58,670 nucleotides of DNA from Pseudomonadota bacterium (GTDB taxonomy: Bacteria; Pseudomonadota; Alphaproteobacteria; Reyranellales; Reyranellaceae), in the NCBI GenBank assembly GCA_018240685.1, contig JAFEFG010000012.1, positions 1 to 58,670 on the forward strand. Direction: 5' to 3'. Below are positions 8,721-17,789 of this stretch, in pieces (the first letter of the stretch is position 1; each line of letters starts with the position of its first letter). The notes beneath the pieces were generated by a model. It made no database searches and was not told the DNA's origin. It worked only from the letters and a program-made list of their open reading frames with translations. The position numbers and the translations under genes are program-made.

Positions 8721-9966
8721 GCGAGAACCCGTAGGTATTCTTGAGAGCTGCCAGCAGCTCGGAAAGACCGCCCGAGACCAGCGGCGGCTCCGGCAATGCC
8801 GATTCGATGGGGCCGGGATCCTTCAGCCCCGAGGCAGTCAGGAGCGCCACGCAGCGCTCCTGCGGCTTGATGATGCCCTGCGCGCGCAGCCGCTCGATGG
8901 CCGCGAACGGCGCCGCCGAGGACGCCTCGGGCCAGATCCCTTCCCTGGCAGCGAGCGTCACCACCCAGCGGCGCATCTCGTCGTCGCCGACGGTGACCGC
9001 AGTACCATTGGAACGGCGCAGCACGTCGAGCGCCTGCACGGTCGCCTGCGCCGCGCCGATGGAGGTGGCGATGGAGGGCGCATTGCGTGCGATCTCGGGT
9101 GGCATCGGGTCGCCGCTGGCAAGCGCCGCCGGCAGGGAGCCGGACACCTCGGCCGCCACGAACCGCGGCGTCCGCGAAATCCAGCCCAGCGCCTTCAGCT
9201 CCTCGAAGCCCTTCCACATGCCGTAGAGCGCATCGCCGTAGCAGACGGGCAGCACGCACCAGTCCGGCGGTTCCCAGTCGAAGGCCTCGGCGATCTCGAA
9301 GGCGATCGTCTTGTAGCCCTCCATGCCATAGGGGTTGCTGCCCACCACCGGCCCGAAGAACGGCGAGGTCGGATACCAGCCGAACTCCCGCACCCCGAGC
9401 GACTGCAGCCGCCAGCGGTCGGCCTTGTCCGCGACCTTCACGACCATGGCGCCATAGGCGCGCATCTGCAGCACCAGCGGCCCCGCCGATCCCACGAAAG
9501 TGAATACGACACAGGGAATGCCGGCCCGGGCGGCATAGGCGGCCGCAGCGGCGCCGGCGTTGCCGGACGAACTCGAGGCGATGACCTTGGCGCCGAAGCG
9601 CCTGGCCATGGTGAGAGCGCCCGAGCCCAGCCGGTCCTTGAACGACCAGGTGGGGTTGCGCGACTCGTCCTTGATCCAGACGTCACCCAGGCCCAGCGAC
9701 GGCGCAGGAAGAAGCGGCGTGTTGCCCTCGCCCAGCGTCACCGCCTCGGGGGCCGCTGCATGCAGAAACCCCTCCCAGCGCCACATTGACCCTGCACGGG
9801 TCGTGGGCTTGGCCCGATCCAGACCGGCGCCGGGTGTTTCGTCATAGGCGACGGTGAGGTTGGCCGGAGCCCCTCTGGTCCGGCAGGCCGGACAGTCCTC
9901 TGCATAGTGATCGATGGGATAGCGGGCGCCGCAACGAACGCAGACAAGCGCACTGGGAACAGGCAT
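8713..9966 (-). CDS. Threonine-synthase-like PLP enzyme with N-terminal zinc ribbon
   Basis: A fold-type II PLP enzyme of 417 residues. The N-terminus carries a rubredoxin-like CxxC pair: Cys9, Cys12, Cys25 and Cys28. The PLP lysine is Lys110 in WSFKDR, preceded by GEGNTPLLP, and a phosphate loop SSSSGNAGAA follows. This matches the group annotated as threonine synthase or threonine-synthase-like lyases. The first gene of a three-gene operon, it overlaps the downstream LLM gene by eight bases. That coupling suggests it may not be the housekeeping threonine synthase but may act on a substrate shared with the LLM enzymes. The only support for this is gene order. Confidence 0.82.
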   Translation of the reverse strand: MPVPSALVCVRCGARYPIDHYAEDCPACRTRGAPANLTVAYDETPGAGLDRAKPTTRAGSMWRWEGFLHAAAPEAVTLGEGNTPLLPAPSLGLGDVWIKDESRNPTWSFKDRLGSGALTMARRFGAKVIASSSSGNAGAAAAAYAARAGIPCVVFTFVGSAGPLVLQMRAYGAMVVKVADKADRWRLQSLGVREFGWYPTSPFFGPVVGSNPYGMEGYKTIAFEIAEAFDWEPPDWCVLPVCYGDALYGMWKGFEELKALGWISRTPRFVAAEVSGSLPAALASGDPMPPEIARNAPSIATSIGAAQATVQALDVLRRSNGTAVTVGDDEMRRWVVTLAAREGIWPEASSAAPFAAIERLRAQGIIKPQERCVALLTASGLKDPGPIESALPEPPLVSGGLSELLAALKNTYGFSHD

Positions 9967-10046
9967 TTGATGCGCACGTTGGCGTTCTGCGTCCTCAACG
10001 TCAACCCGGGTGCTTTGAGGCAGAATGCCCTTTAAAGTGCAATCCG

Positions 10047-10979
10047 ATGTCGACCCTGCTTATCAGCCACCCGGTCTTCCTCGAACACGATCCGGGCGAA
10101 TACCACCCCGAATGTCCCGACCGCCTGCGCGCGGTGATGGCGGCGCTCGAAGACGAGGCCTTCGCGTTGTTGCAGCGGGCGTCGGCGCCCGAAGCGACGC
10201 TCGAACAGCTGATGCGGGTGCACCCGCAATCCTACATCGAGAGCATCCTCGCCATCCGGCCGCCGCCGGGCGAGATCGTGATGATCGACGGCGACACGGC
10301 CATGAGCAGCGCCAGCGCCGACGCAGCGGTGCGTGCGGCCGGCGCCGTCGTCGCCGCCGTCGATGCGGTGATGACCGGCGAAGCGGAAACCGCCTTCGCG
10401 GCCGTGCGGCCGCCCGGCCATCACGCCACTCCCGACATTCCGGGCGGCTTCTGCCTGTTCAACAATGTCGCCATCGGGGCGCGCCACGCCCAGGCCCATC
10501 ATGGGATCGAACGCGTCGCCATCCTCGATTTCGATGTCCATCACGGCCAGGGCACGCAGACCGTCGTCGAGCCCGACGCGTCCCTGTTCTACGGGTCCTC
10601 CCACCAGCATCCGCTCTATCCCGGCACGGGCTCCGTGCGCGAACACGGGATCGCGGGGAACGTCATCAACGTGCCGCTCGCGCCCAACAGCGGGAGCGCC
10701 GAGTTCCGGGCCGGCTGGTCGGATCGCATCCTGCCGCAACTCGACCGCTTCGCTCCGGAGCTGCTGGTCATCTCTGCCGGCTTCGATGGACACCGTCGCG
10801 ATCCGCTGGCGCAACTTCTCCTCGAGACCGACGACTATCGCTGGATCACCGAGGAGCTGATGGCGATCGCTGATCGTCATGCCCGGGGACGGGTCGTGTC
10901 CGCGCTCGAAGGCGGCTACGACTTTCAGGCCCTGGCCGCTTCAGTTGCCGTCCATGTGCGCGCCCTGATGCGGATCTAA
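10047..10979 (+). CDS. Histone-deacetylase-family amidohydrolase
   Basis: A zinc deacetylase of the class II HDAC/acetylpolyamine amidohydrolase superfamily, 310 residues. Active-site features are present: the His pair in RPPGHHA (His125, His126), the zinc motif DFDVHHG (Asp163, His165) and the third ligand in SAGFDGH (Asp247). HPECPDRL near the start and the C-terminal ALEGGYD are also typical. In bacteria these enzymes remove acyl groups from polyamines, sugars or proteins. The exact substrate cannot be read. It stands alone, divergent from the threonine-synthase-like gene, with a hairpin just after its stop. Confidence 0.92.
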   Translation: MSTLLISHPVFLEHDPGEYHPECPDRLRAVMAALEDEAFALLQRASAPEATLEQLMRVHPQSYIESILAIRPPPGEIVMIDGDTAMSSASADAAVRAAGAVVAAVDAVMTGEAETAFAAVRPPGHHATPDIPGGFCLFNNVAIGARHAQAHHGIERVAILDFDVHHGQGTQTVVEPDASLFYGSSHQHPLYPGTGSVREHGIAGNVINVPLAPNSGSAEFRAGWSDRILPQLDRFAPELLVISAGFDGHRRDPLAQLLLETDDYRWITEELMAIADRHARGRVVSALEGGYDFQALAASVAVHVRALMRI

Positions 10980-10993
10980 GCACTGCGTGCCGA

Positions 10994-11014
10994 CGCGCTC
11001 CGGCACGGAGCGCG
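10994..11014 (+). terminator. Hairpin after HDAC-family gene
   Basis: A perfect eight-base stem CGCGCTCC/GGAGCGCG with a five-base loop starts 15 bases after the stop codon of the amidohydrolase. It fits an intrinsic terminator except that no T run follows, so factor-dependent termination or mRNA end protection are equally possible. Confidence 0.45.
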
Positions 11015-11099
11015 CACAAAGAGCCGAAACAGAAACTTAACAAACCTGCATTGGCGCCGATTTCGCACCGCCGCGCGATCCGTGATAGGGGAGGCGGCA

Positions 11100-13088
11100 A
11101 TGAAGCCGTTCCGGTTCCTGAAGGTCGCGTTCATCGGAGCTGCAGCCATCGCCGCGCAGGCCCCGAGCCCCGGCCGAGCCGCGGATCCTATCCCCCCTTC
11201 GGGTTTCTATGCTGGCGCCCATATGGGCTACCTGTTCGGAAACGCCAATGCGACCCTGGCGGATCCGACCGGCGGCGTCGCGTCGGCCAGCGGCGCAAGC
11301 CCCTATGGCACACTCGCAGGCGGTGTGCAGGCAGGCTATCAGTGGATCGCGCCCTCGCGCTGGATGCTCGGATTGGAAGCCGATCTCGGCTTTGCCAATT
11401 TCAGGGACCTCGGCGACGTGCTTTCCTATCGCGCGACCGGGACGGGCACCGCGAACGAGCAGCTCGAGTTCCTCGGCTCCCTGCGCGGGCGGGTGGGATA
11501 TACGTTCGGCGGCTGGACGCCGTTCCTCACCGGCGGCCTCGCCTTCGCCAGCACGCGCTTCTCGCGCACCGATCTCACGACGGGCAACGAAGACGCCACG
11601 TCCGGACAATGGCGGCTGGGCTACACGGTGGGTGGCGGCCTGGACTACATGATCGATCCGCGCTGGTCGGCACGCCTGGAATATCTCTACACGAACCTCG
11701 GATTGCGCGGTTTCGGCTTTGCCGCGCCGGCCGCCTACTACTCCCAATACAGCCTCAACGAAGTTCGGGTCGGCTTGAACTACCACTTTGGCGTACCCGG
11801 GAAGGCGGATGACGCGCAGAAGGACGCCGACGAGGCGGGCCCGGGCACCTGGGAGGTCCACGGGCAGACGACGTTCATCCTGCAGGGGTATGCGCCGTTC
11901 GGTGCTGCCTACAGCGGCCAGAACAGCCTGCCGCCCGAAGGCCAATCGCGTGAGACCTGGACCAGTTCGCTCTACTTCGGCATGCGGCTCTGGAAGGGCG
12001 GTGAGCTCTACTTCAATCCCGAACTGCTGCAGGGCTACGGCGTCGCGAACACGACCGGTGCGGCGGGCTATCCCAACGGCGAGGCGCAGAAATCCAACTT
12101 CCCCTTCCCGCGCTTCAACGTCTCGCGGCTCTTTCTGCGGCAGGAGTTCGGGCTTGGCGGCGAGACCGAGACGATCGAGAGCGACTACGGCCAGCTCGCC
12201 GGCAAGAAGGACATATCGCGGGTCACGCTGCAGATCGGCAAGTTCTCGGTTCACGACATCTTTGACACCAACGACTACGCTCAGGACCCTCGTATCGACT
12301 TCCTGAACTGGTCGATCTGGGCGGCCGGTGCCTTCGACTATCCGGCCGATAGGGTCGGCCTCACCTATGGCGTGACGGCCGAACTGAACCGGCCGGCGTG
12401 GGCGGTCCGCGCCGGCTATTTCCTGGTCGGCAACGAGCCGAACGCGAATGTCTTCGACTGGGCCCTTTTCGCCCGCGGCGGCTACGTCGCCGAGGGCGAG
12501 CTGCGCTACAAGGCCTTCGACCATCCGGGCGTGTTCAAGGTCGGGCCGTGGCTCACCAGCACGTTCTCGGGCTCCTACAGCGAGGCGGTGGCGCTGGCCA
12601 ACGCCACCCCCGGCCTGACGGCCAACGACACCGTCGCGCAGACGCGCCAGGGCCGCGTGAAGTACGGCGTCTATACGAACCTGCAGCAGGAGGTCAGCAA
12701 GGACCTGGGAGCCTTCGCGCGCTGGAGCTGGAACAGCGGCCAGAACGAGACCTCGGCCTTCACCGACATCAACCAGAGCGTTTCGTTCGGCGCGCAGCTC
12801 AAGGGAGCCGCCTGGGGACGCGAGGATGACGTGGTTGGTCTCGGTGTCGCCTTCAACACGCTGTCCGCGTCGGCCGCGTCCTACCTGGCGGCGGGCGGGA
12901 TGGGCGTGATCGTCGGCGACGGCGCGCTTTCCTATGCGTCGGAGAACGTCATCGAGACCTACTATGCCCTGCAGTTCATCAAGGGCATCACGGGCACCGT
13001 CGACTACCAGCTGCTGGTCAATCCCGCCTACAACACCGTGCGCGGGCCGGTGAATGTTTTTTCCGCCCGCCTGCACGCCGCCTTCTGA
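11100..13088 (+). CDS. Outer-membrane protein: small beta-barrel domain joined to OprB-like porin
   Basis: A 662-residue exported protein with two barrel regions. After a signal peptide (positive start MKPFRFLK, cleavage near AADP) the first about 200 residues match the outer-membrane beta-barrel family common in alphaproteobacteria: GFYAGAHMGYLFG, then alternating strands ending RVGLNYHFG. An acidic linker (DDAQKDADEAGP) leads to a second domain of about 420 residues resembling carbohydrate-selective porins: WEVHGQTTFILQGY, LFLRQEFGLGG, VTLQIGKFSVHDIFD. The last residue is Phe, as expected for outer-membrane insertion. The ATG at 11100 follows GGGGAG by seven bases; a GTG at 11082 is weaker. 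It lies directly upstream of a peptide-type ABC importer and may be its outer-membrane gate, by inference. Confidence 0.85.
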   Translation: MKPFRFLKVAFIGAAAIAAQAPSPGRAADPIPPSGFYAGAHMGYLFGNANATLADPTGGVASASGASPYGTLAGGVQAGYQWIAPSRWMLGLEADLGFANFRDLGDVLSYRATGTGTANEQLEFLGSLRGRVGYTFGGWTPFLTGGLAFASTRFSRTDLTTGNEDATSGQWRLGYTVGGGLDYMIDPRWSARLEYLYTNLGLRGFGFAAPAAYYSQYSLNEVRVGLNYHFGVPGKADDAQKDADEAGPGTWEVHGQTTFILQGYAPFGAAYSGQNSLPPEGQSRETWTSSLYFGMRLWKGGELYFNPELLQGYGVANTTGAAGYPNGEAQKSNFPFPRFNVSRLFLRQEFGLGGETETIESDYGQLAGKKDISRVTLQIGKFSVHDIFDTNDYAQDPRIDFLNWSIWAAGAFDYPADRVGLTYGVTAELNRPAWAVRAGYFLVGNEPNANVFDWALFARGGYVAEGELRYKAFDHPGVFKVGPWLTSTFSGSYSEAVALANATPGLTANDTVAQTRQGRVKYGVYTNLQQEVSKDLGAFARWSWNSGQNETSAFTDINQSVSFGAQLKGAAWGREDDVVGLGVAFNTLSASAASYLAAGGMGVIVGDGALSYASENVIETYYALQFIKGITGTVDYQLLVNPAYNTVRGPVNVFSARLHAAF

Positions 13089-13209
13089 CCCGTCCTTATC
13101 CACCGCGCGGCTCGTTTCCTGCCGCAGCGCACAAAAGAAGCGTCACAAGACCGACATCCAGCCTTCATGAGAAGTGCATAGCGTCGCCGCTCCACAGGAG
13201 TGCGTTCGC

Positions 13210-14847
13210 ATGTTGTTGCCTCGTCGCCGATTGATTGCCGCTGCCGGTCTCACGACCGCGAGTCTTGCCCTGCCCCGCATCGCCATCGGCCAGGCCGACA
13301 ACCGCCCCTCCATCACCATCGCCGTTCAGCAGATCGCCAACAGCGCCTCGCTCGAGCCCCTGCGCGAGCAGTCCAATGTCGGCACCCGGACCTTCTCGTT
13401 CATCTCCGAAACGCTGATCATGCCGAACCTGCTCGGCCAGCTCGAACCGACGCCGGGCCTGGCCGAAAGCTGGAAGCGGATCGACGAGCGCACCGTGGAA
13501 TTCGCCCTGCGCAAGGGCGTGCGCTTCCACAATGGCGACGAGATGACCGCCGACGACGTGGTCTTCACCTTCAGCCGCGACCACATGTTCGGCCCCAACT
13601 ACGACATCACCAGCAACAAGACGCTGTTCACCAGCGTGGTCGTGCGCGATTCGGCCGACGGTATGAAACTGCCGCCGGAAGTGCCCGCGGTCGCCAAGCG
13701 CCTGTTCCCGGCGCTGGAGAAGGTCGAAGCCGTCGACAAGTACACGGTCCGCTTCGTCAACCGCACGCCGGACGTCACGCTGGAGGGCCGCGTCGGCAGC
13801 CTCGGCGCCAACATCGTGTCGCGGCGCGCCTTCTCGGAAGCCAAGAGCTGGGTCGAGTGGGCCCGCCTGCCGGTCGGCACCGGCCCCTACAAGGTCCGCG
13901 AATACACGCCCGACCAGTCGCTGATCCTGGACGCCCATGACGACTACTGGGGCGGCCGGCCGCCGATCAAGAGCGTGCGCATGATGGTGGTGCCGGAAGT
14001 GGCCGCGCGCATCAACGGCCTGCTTGCCGGCCAGTTCGACTTCATCTGCGATATGCCGCCGGACCAGATCCCGACCATCGAGAAGAACCCCAAGTTCGAG
14101 GTGCTGGGCAGCACCATCGTGAACCACCGGCTCACCGTGTTCGACATGCACCATCCCCAGCTCGTCGATCCGCGCGTGCGCCAGGCCTTCACGCATGCCA
14201 TCGACCGGCAGGCGATCGTCGACAGCCTGTGGTCCGGCCGCACCCGCGTGCCCGCCGGGCTGCAATGGGAATTCTACGGCCCCATGTTCGTCGAAGGCTG
14301 GACGGTGCCGGAATACAATCTCGACAAGGCGAAGGCGCTGCTCAAGGCCGCCAACTACAAGGGCGATCCGATCCCCTACCGCCTGCTCAACAACTACTAC
14401 ACGAACCAGGTGGCGACCGCCCAGGTGCTGGTCGAGATGTGGAGCCAGGCCGGCCTCAACGTCCAGATCGACATGAAGGAGAACTGGCAGCAGATCTTCG
14501 ACGCCAACAAGCAGCGCGCCGTGCGCGACTGGTCGAACAGCGCCAGCTTCAACGACCCGATCTCCTCGATCGTCGCCCAGCACGGCCCGCAGGGCCAGCA
14601 GCAGCAGGCCGGCGAATGGACCAACGCCGAGATGAACCGTCTGTCCGACGCCATGCAGGTCGAGACCGACATGACCAAGCGCAAGGCGATGTTCAAGCGC
14701 ATGCTCGAGATCTGCGAGCGCGAGGATCCCGCCTACACGGTGCTGCACCAGAACGCGACCTTCACCGCCAAGCGCAAGGACATCCGCTGGAAGGCCTCGC
14801 CGTCCTTCGCGATGGAGTTCCGTTCGGTCAACTTCGCCGTCAACTGA
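13210..14847 (+). CDS. ABC importer substrate-binding protein, family 5 (peptide/opine type)
   Basis: A periplasmic binding protein of 545 residues for a peptide- or opine-like ligand. The N-terminus LLPRRRLIAAAGL followed by a hydrophobic stretch and AIGQA looks like a twin-arginine signal. Family 5 marks include PGLAESWKRIDERTVEFALR, VRFHNGDEMTADDVVFTF and GTGPYKVREYTP. AGGAG nine bases upstream sets the ATG at 13210. It is the first gene of an ABC operon; the ATPase gene begins eight bases after its stop. The ligand cannot be named. Confidence 0.92.
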   Translation: MLLPRRRLIAAAGLTTASLALPRIAIGQADNRPSITIAVQQIANSASLEPLREQSNVGTRTFSFISETLIMPNLLGQLEPTPGLAESWKRIDERTVEFALRKGVRFHNGDEMTADDVVFTFSRDHMFGPNYDITSNKTLFTSVVVRDSADGMKLPPEVPAVAKRLFPALEKVEAVDKYTVRFVNRTPDVTLEGRVGSLGANIVSRRAFSEAKSWVEWARLPVGTGPYKVREYTPDQSLILDAHDDYWGGRPPIKSVRMMVVPEVAARINGLLAGQFDFICDMPPDQIPTIEKNPKFEVLGSTIVNHRLTVFDMHHPQLVDPRVRQAFTHAIDRQAIVDSLWSGRTRVPAGLQWEFYGPMFVEGWTVPEYNLDKAKALLKAANYKGDPIPYRLLNNYYTNQVATAQVLVEMWSQAGLNVQIDMKENWQQIFDANKQRAVRDWSNSASFNDPISSIVAQHGPQGQQQQAGEWTNAEMNRLSDAMQVETDMTKRKAMFKRMLEICEREDPAYTVLHQNATFTAKRKDIRWKASPSFAMEFRSVNFAVN

Positions 14848-14855
14848 GCGGCGCC

Positions 14856-15863
14856 ATGGTGTCCGCGCCGCTGATCGCGATCGAAGACCTCACGGTCGAC
14901 TTCGCCAACGGCCCGCATGTGTCGCGGGCCGTCGACGGCATCGCCCTCCAGCTCGCCCCCGCCGAGGCGCTCGGCATCGTGGGCGAGTCGGGCTCGGGCA
15001 AGAGCGTCACCTGGCTCGCCGCTCTCGGCCTGCTGCCGGGGAAGGCCGCGGTGCGCGGCTCGGTGCGGCTCGACGGCCGGGAACTGGTCGGCGCTCCTCC
15101 GCGCGAGCTCGAAGCCGTGCGCGGCAAGCGCATCGCCATGATCTTCCAGGACCCGTCGAGCTGCCTCAACCCGGTGCATCGCATCGGCTGGCAGCTTGGC
15201 GAGGCACTGCGGCTGCATCGCGGCCTCGACCGGCGCGCCGCCGATGCCGAGGCGCTACGCCTGCTGGACCAGGTCGGCATCGCCGATGCGCGTCGCCGCC
15301 TCGGCGATTATCCGCATCAGCTCTCCGGCGGCCTCAACCAGCGCGTGATGATCGCCATGGCGCTGGCCGGCCAGCCCGACCTTCTCGTCGCCGACGAGCC
15401 CACGACCGCGCTCGACGCCACCATCCAGGCTCAGATCCTCGACCTGCTGCGTGCGGTGCGCCGCGACACCGGCATGGCCATGGTGCTGATCAGCCACGAC
15501 CTCGGCGTGGTCGCCGAGAACGTCGATCGCGTCGCCGTCATGTACGCCGGCCGCCTGGTCGAGGAAGCGCCGGGCCAGGAGCTGTTCGCACGGCCGCGTC
15601 ATCCCTATACGCAAGGCCTGCTCGCGGCGCTGCCGGAACTGACCGGACGCCGCCGCCGGCTCGCCGCCATTCCCGGCACGGTTCCGGAACCCGGCAGCCT
15701 GCCGGCCGGCTGCCGGTTCGCGCCACGCTGCCCCGCCGCCGACCACCGGTGCGCGATCGAGGCCCCACCGATCCAGAGCGTGGCCGTGCACCATCGCACG
15801 AACTGCCACCGCCAGATCGAGCCCGGCTTCTCCGTATGGTCCCTGCCGAAGGCGGCCGAGTGA
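14856..15863 (+). CDS. Peptide-type ABC importer ATPase (DppD-like)
   Basis: A 335-residue nucleotide-binding subunit. It shows Walker [10 protein letters not shown]-loop [12 protein letters not shown], signature LSGGLNQRV (Leu-Asn where Met-Arg is usual), Walker [13 protein letters not shown] and the switch His in LISHDLG. The C-terminal oligopeptide-transporter extension has the cysteine pattern [14 protein letters not shown]. The start ATG at 14856 follows the binding-protein gene directly. It pairs with the next ATPase as a heterodimer that powers the two permeases downstream. Confidence 0.93.
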   Translation: MVSAPLIAIEDLTVDFANGPHVSRAVDGIALQLAPAEALGIVGESGSGKSVTWLAALGLLPGKAAVRGSVRLDGRELVGAPPRELEAVRGKRIAMIFQDPSSCLNPVHRIGWQLGEALRLHRGLDRRAADAEALRLLDQVGIADARRRLGDYPHQLSGGLNQRVMIAMALAGQPDLLVADEPTTALDATIQAQILDLLRAVRRDTGMAMVLISHDLGVVAENVDRVAVMYAGRLVEEAPGQELFARPRHPYTQGLLAALPELTGRRRRLAAIPGTVPEPGSLPAGCRFAPRCPAADHRCAIEAPPIQSVAVHHRTNCHRQIEPGFSVWSLPKAAE

Positions 15864-16846
15864 GCCCGCTTCTCGAGGCCGTCGACCTGCATCGTCATTA
15901 TTCCGTGCGAACCGGCGGCGGCCTGTTCGCCGGCAAGGCGGTGCTGCGCGCCGTCGACGGCGTGTCGTTCCGCATCCGCGCCGGGCAGACCCTCGGCCTG
16001 GTGGGCGAGTCGGGCTGCGGCAAGTCCACCACCGGAAAGCTCGCGCTCGGCCTGATCCCGCCCAGCTCGGGCGAGATGCGATACGACGGCGAGCGCATGC
16101 CGGCCGCCGGCAGCCCCGCCTGGCGCGCGCTGCGGCGGCGGCTGCAGATGGTCTATCAGGATCCGCTGGGCGCCCTCGACCGGCGCCTGCCGATCGGCAC
16201 GCAAATCGCCGAGCCGCTGGTCATCCACGGCATCGGCGCCGTGTCGGAGCGACGCGACCGGGCCCTTTCCATCATGGAATCCGTCGGCCTGCAGCGCCAC
16301 CAGTTCGGGCGCTACCCCCACGAACTCTCCGGCGGCCAGCGCCAGCGCGTGGTCCTCGCCCGGGCCCTGATCACGGAGCCGCGGCTGCTGGTCTGCGACG
16401 AGCCCATCTCCGCCCTCGACGTGTCGATCCAGGCGCAGGTGGTGAACCTGCTGCTCGACCTGCAGGAGCGCCTGGGCATCGCCTACCTCTTCATCAGCCA
16501 CGACCTCAGGATCGTCCGCCAGGTGAGCCACGACGTGGCCGTCATGTATCTCGGCCGCATCGTCGAGCGCGGCGACGCGGAGAACGTGTTCGCCCGTCCC
16601 GCCCATCCCTATACGCGCGCCCTGGTGTCAGCCATTCCGACCGTGGGCGACAAGCGGGAACGCATCCTGCTGGGCGGCGATCCGCCCAGCCCTGCGAACG
16701 TGCCCCCCGGCTGTTCGTTCCACACGCGCTGCCCCTTCGCCACGGCGCAGTGCCGTAGCGAGATTCCGACCCTTCAACCGCAGGACGACGGCCGCGAAGT
16801 CGCCTGCCATCGCGTCCGTGAAACCGCTCTCCGGCTCGTCGCCTGA
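15860..16846 (+). CDS. Peptide-type ABC importer ATPase (DppF-like)
   Basis: A 328-residue second ATPase. It has Walker A GESGCGKS, Q-loop VYQDPLGALDRR, signature LSGGQRQRV, Walker B LLVCDEPISALD and His-loop FISHDLR. A C-terminal CSFHTRCPFATAQC closes the oligopeptide extension. I take the GTG at 15860, which overlaps the previous stop as GTGA; an in-frame ATG at 15836 is possible. The stop overlaps the ATG of the permease gene, so the whole operon is tightly coupled. Confidence 0.93.
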   Translation: MSPLLEAVDLHRHYSVRTGGGLFAGKAVLRAVDGVSFRIRAGQTLGLVGESGCGKSTTGKLALGLIPPSSGEMRYDGERMPAAGSPAWRALRRRLQMVYQDPLGALDRRLPIGTQIAEPLVIHGIGAVSERRDRALSIMESVGLQRHQFGRYPHELSGGQRQRVVLARALITEPRLLVCDEPISALDVSIQAQVVNLLLDLQERLGIAYLFISHDLRIVRQVSHDVAVMYLGRIVERGDAENVFARPAHPYTRALVSAIPTVGDKRERILLGGDPPSPANVPPGCSFHTRCPFATAQCRSEIPTLQPQDDGREVACHRVRETALRLVA

Positions 16847-17778
16847 TGCTCCTGTTCGCCGCCTCGCGCCTGTTCCGGGCGCTGCTGACCATCCTGTTCG
16901 TGATGACCTTCGCCTTCTTCGTGCTGCGCGCGTCGGGCGATCCGGCCCTGCTGATCCTCTCCGTCGACGCGCCACCCGAGGCGCTTGCCGCCTTCCGCAA
17001 GGCCTGGGGGCTCGACCAGCCGATCTGGCAGCAGTACCTCGCCTATATCGGCCACGCCCTGACCGGCGACTTCGGCAAGTCCATGCGCGACGGCCGCCCG
17101 GCTATCGATCTCGTGATGGAGCGCGTGCCTGCCACGCTCGCCATCACCCTGCCGGCGCTGGCGCTCAAGCTCGGCATCGGCATCCCGGCGGGCATCTACG
17201 CCGCCCTGCATCGCAACACTTTCGCCGACCGCATGACCATGGCCCTGTCGGTGGCGGGCTTCACCATGCCGAGCTTCGTGCTGGCCCTGCTGCTGGTCCT
17301 GATCTTCTCCGTCACGCTCGGCTGGCTGCCCGCGAGCGGGAACGACTCGCCTGTGAACGCCATCCTGCCGATCATCACCCTCGGCACGGCGGGCGCCGCG
17401 ATCATGGCGCGCTTCACGCGGTCCGCCATGCAGGAAGTGCTGGGCCAGCCCTTCGTGCGCGCCGCCTCCGCCAAGGGCCTGAGCTGGCGGCGCGTGATCT
17501 CGCATCACGCCCTGCCCAATGCGGCAATCCCCACCGTCACCATCATCGGCTTCATGGTCGGCAGCCTGGTGGCGGGTGCCGTCGTCGTCGAAAGCGTGTT
17601 CGCCTGGCCTGGCATCGGCCGCCTGCTGGTCTCGGCCGTCGCCAACCGCGACCTCGCCGTGGTCCAGGCGCTGCTGATGGTGATCGCATTCTGGATGGTC
17701 ATGGCCAATCTCGCGGTCGACCTCGCCTACGGCTGGCTCGACCCGCGCGTGCGCTCGGCGCGCGCCGGTGGCCACTGA
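16846..17778 (+). CDS. Peptide-type ABC importer permease (DppB-like)
   Basis: An inner-membrane permease of 310 residues with about six membrane segments. The first (LFRALLTILFVMTFAFFVL) is followed by the usual periplasmic stretch with WGLDQPIWQQYLAYIGH and GDFGKSM. The EAA loop that docks with the ATPase reads VRAASAKGLSWRRVISHHAL. The ATG is fused to the stop of the ATPase gene (TGATG). Confidence 0.93.
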   Translation: MLLFAASRLFRALLTILFVMTFAFFVLRASGDPALLILSVDAPPEALAAFRKAWGLDQPIWQQYLAYIGHALTGDFGKSMRDGRPAIDLVMERVPATLAITLPALALKLGIGIPAGIYAALHRNTFADRMTMALSVAGFTMPSFVLALLLVLIFSVTLGWLPASGNDSPVNAILPIITLGTAGAAIMARFTRSAMQEVLGQPFVRAASAKGLSWRRVISHHALPNAAIPTVTIIGFMVGSLVAGAVVVESVFAWPGIGRLLVSAVANRDLAVVQALLMVIAFWMVMANLAVDLAYGWLDPRVRSARAGGH

Positions 17779-17789
17779 GGAGACCGGAC

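Noticed and set aside
11037..13103. A long antisense open frame opposite the porin gene.
   Set aside because: It is made of low-complexity Arg/Ala/Gly-rich residues typical of the complementary strand of GC-rich genes, while the plus strand encodes a clear signal peptide and barrel ending in Phe.
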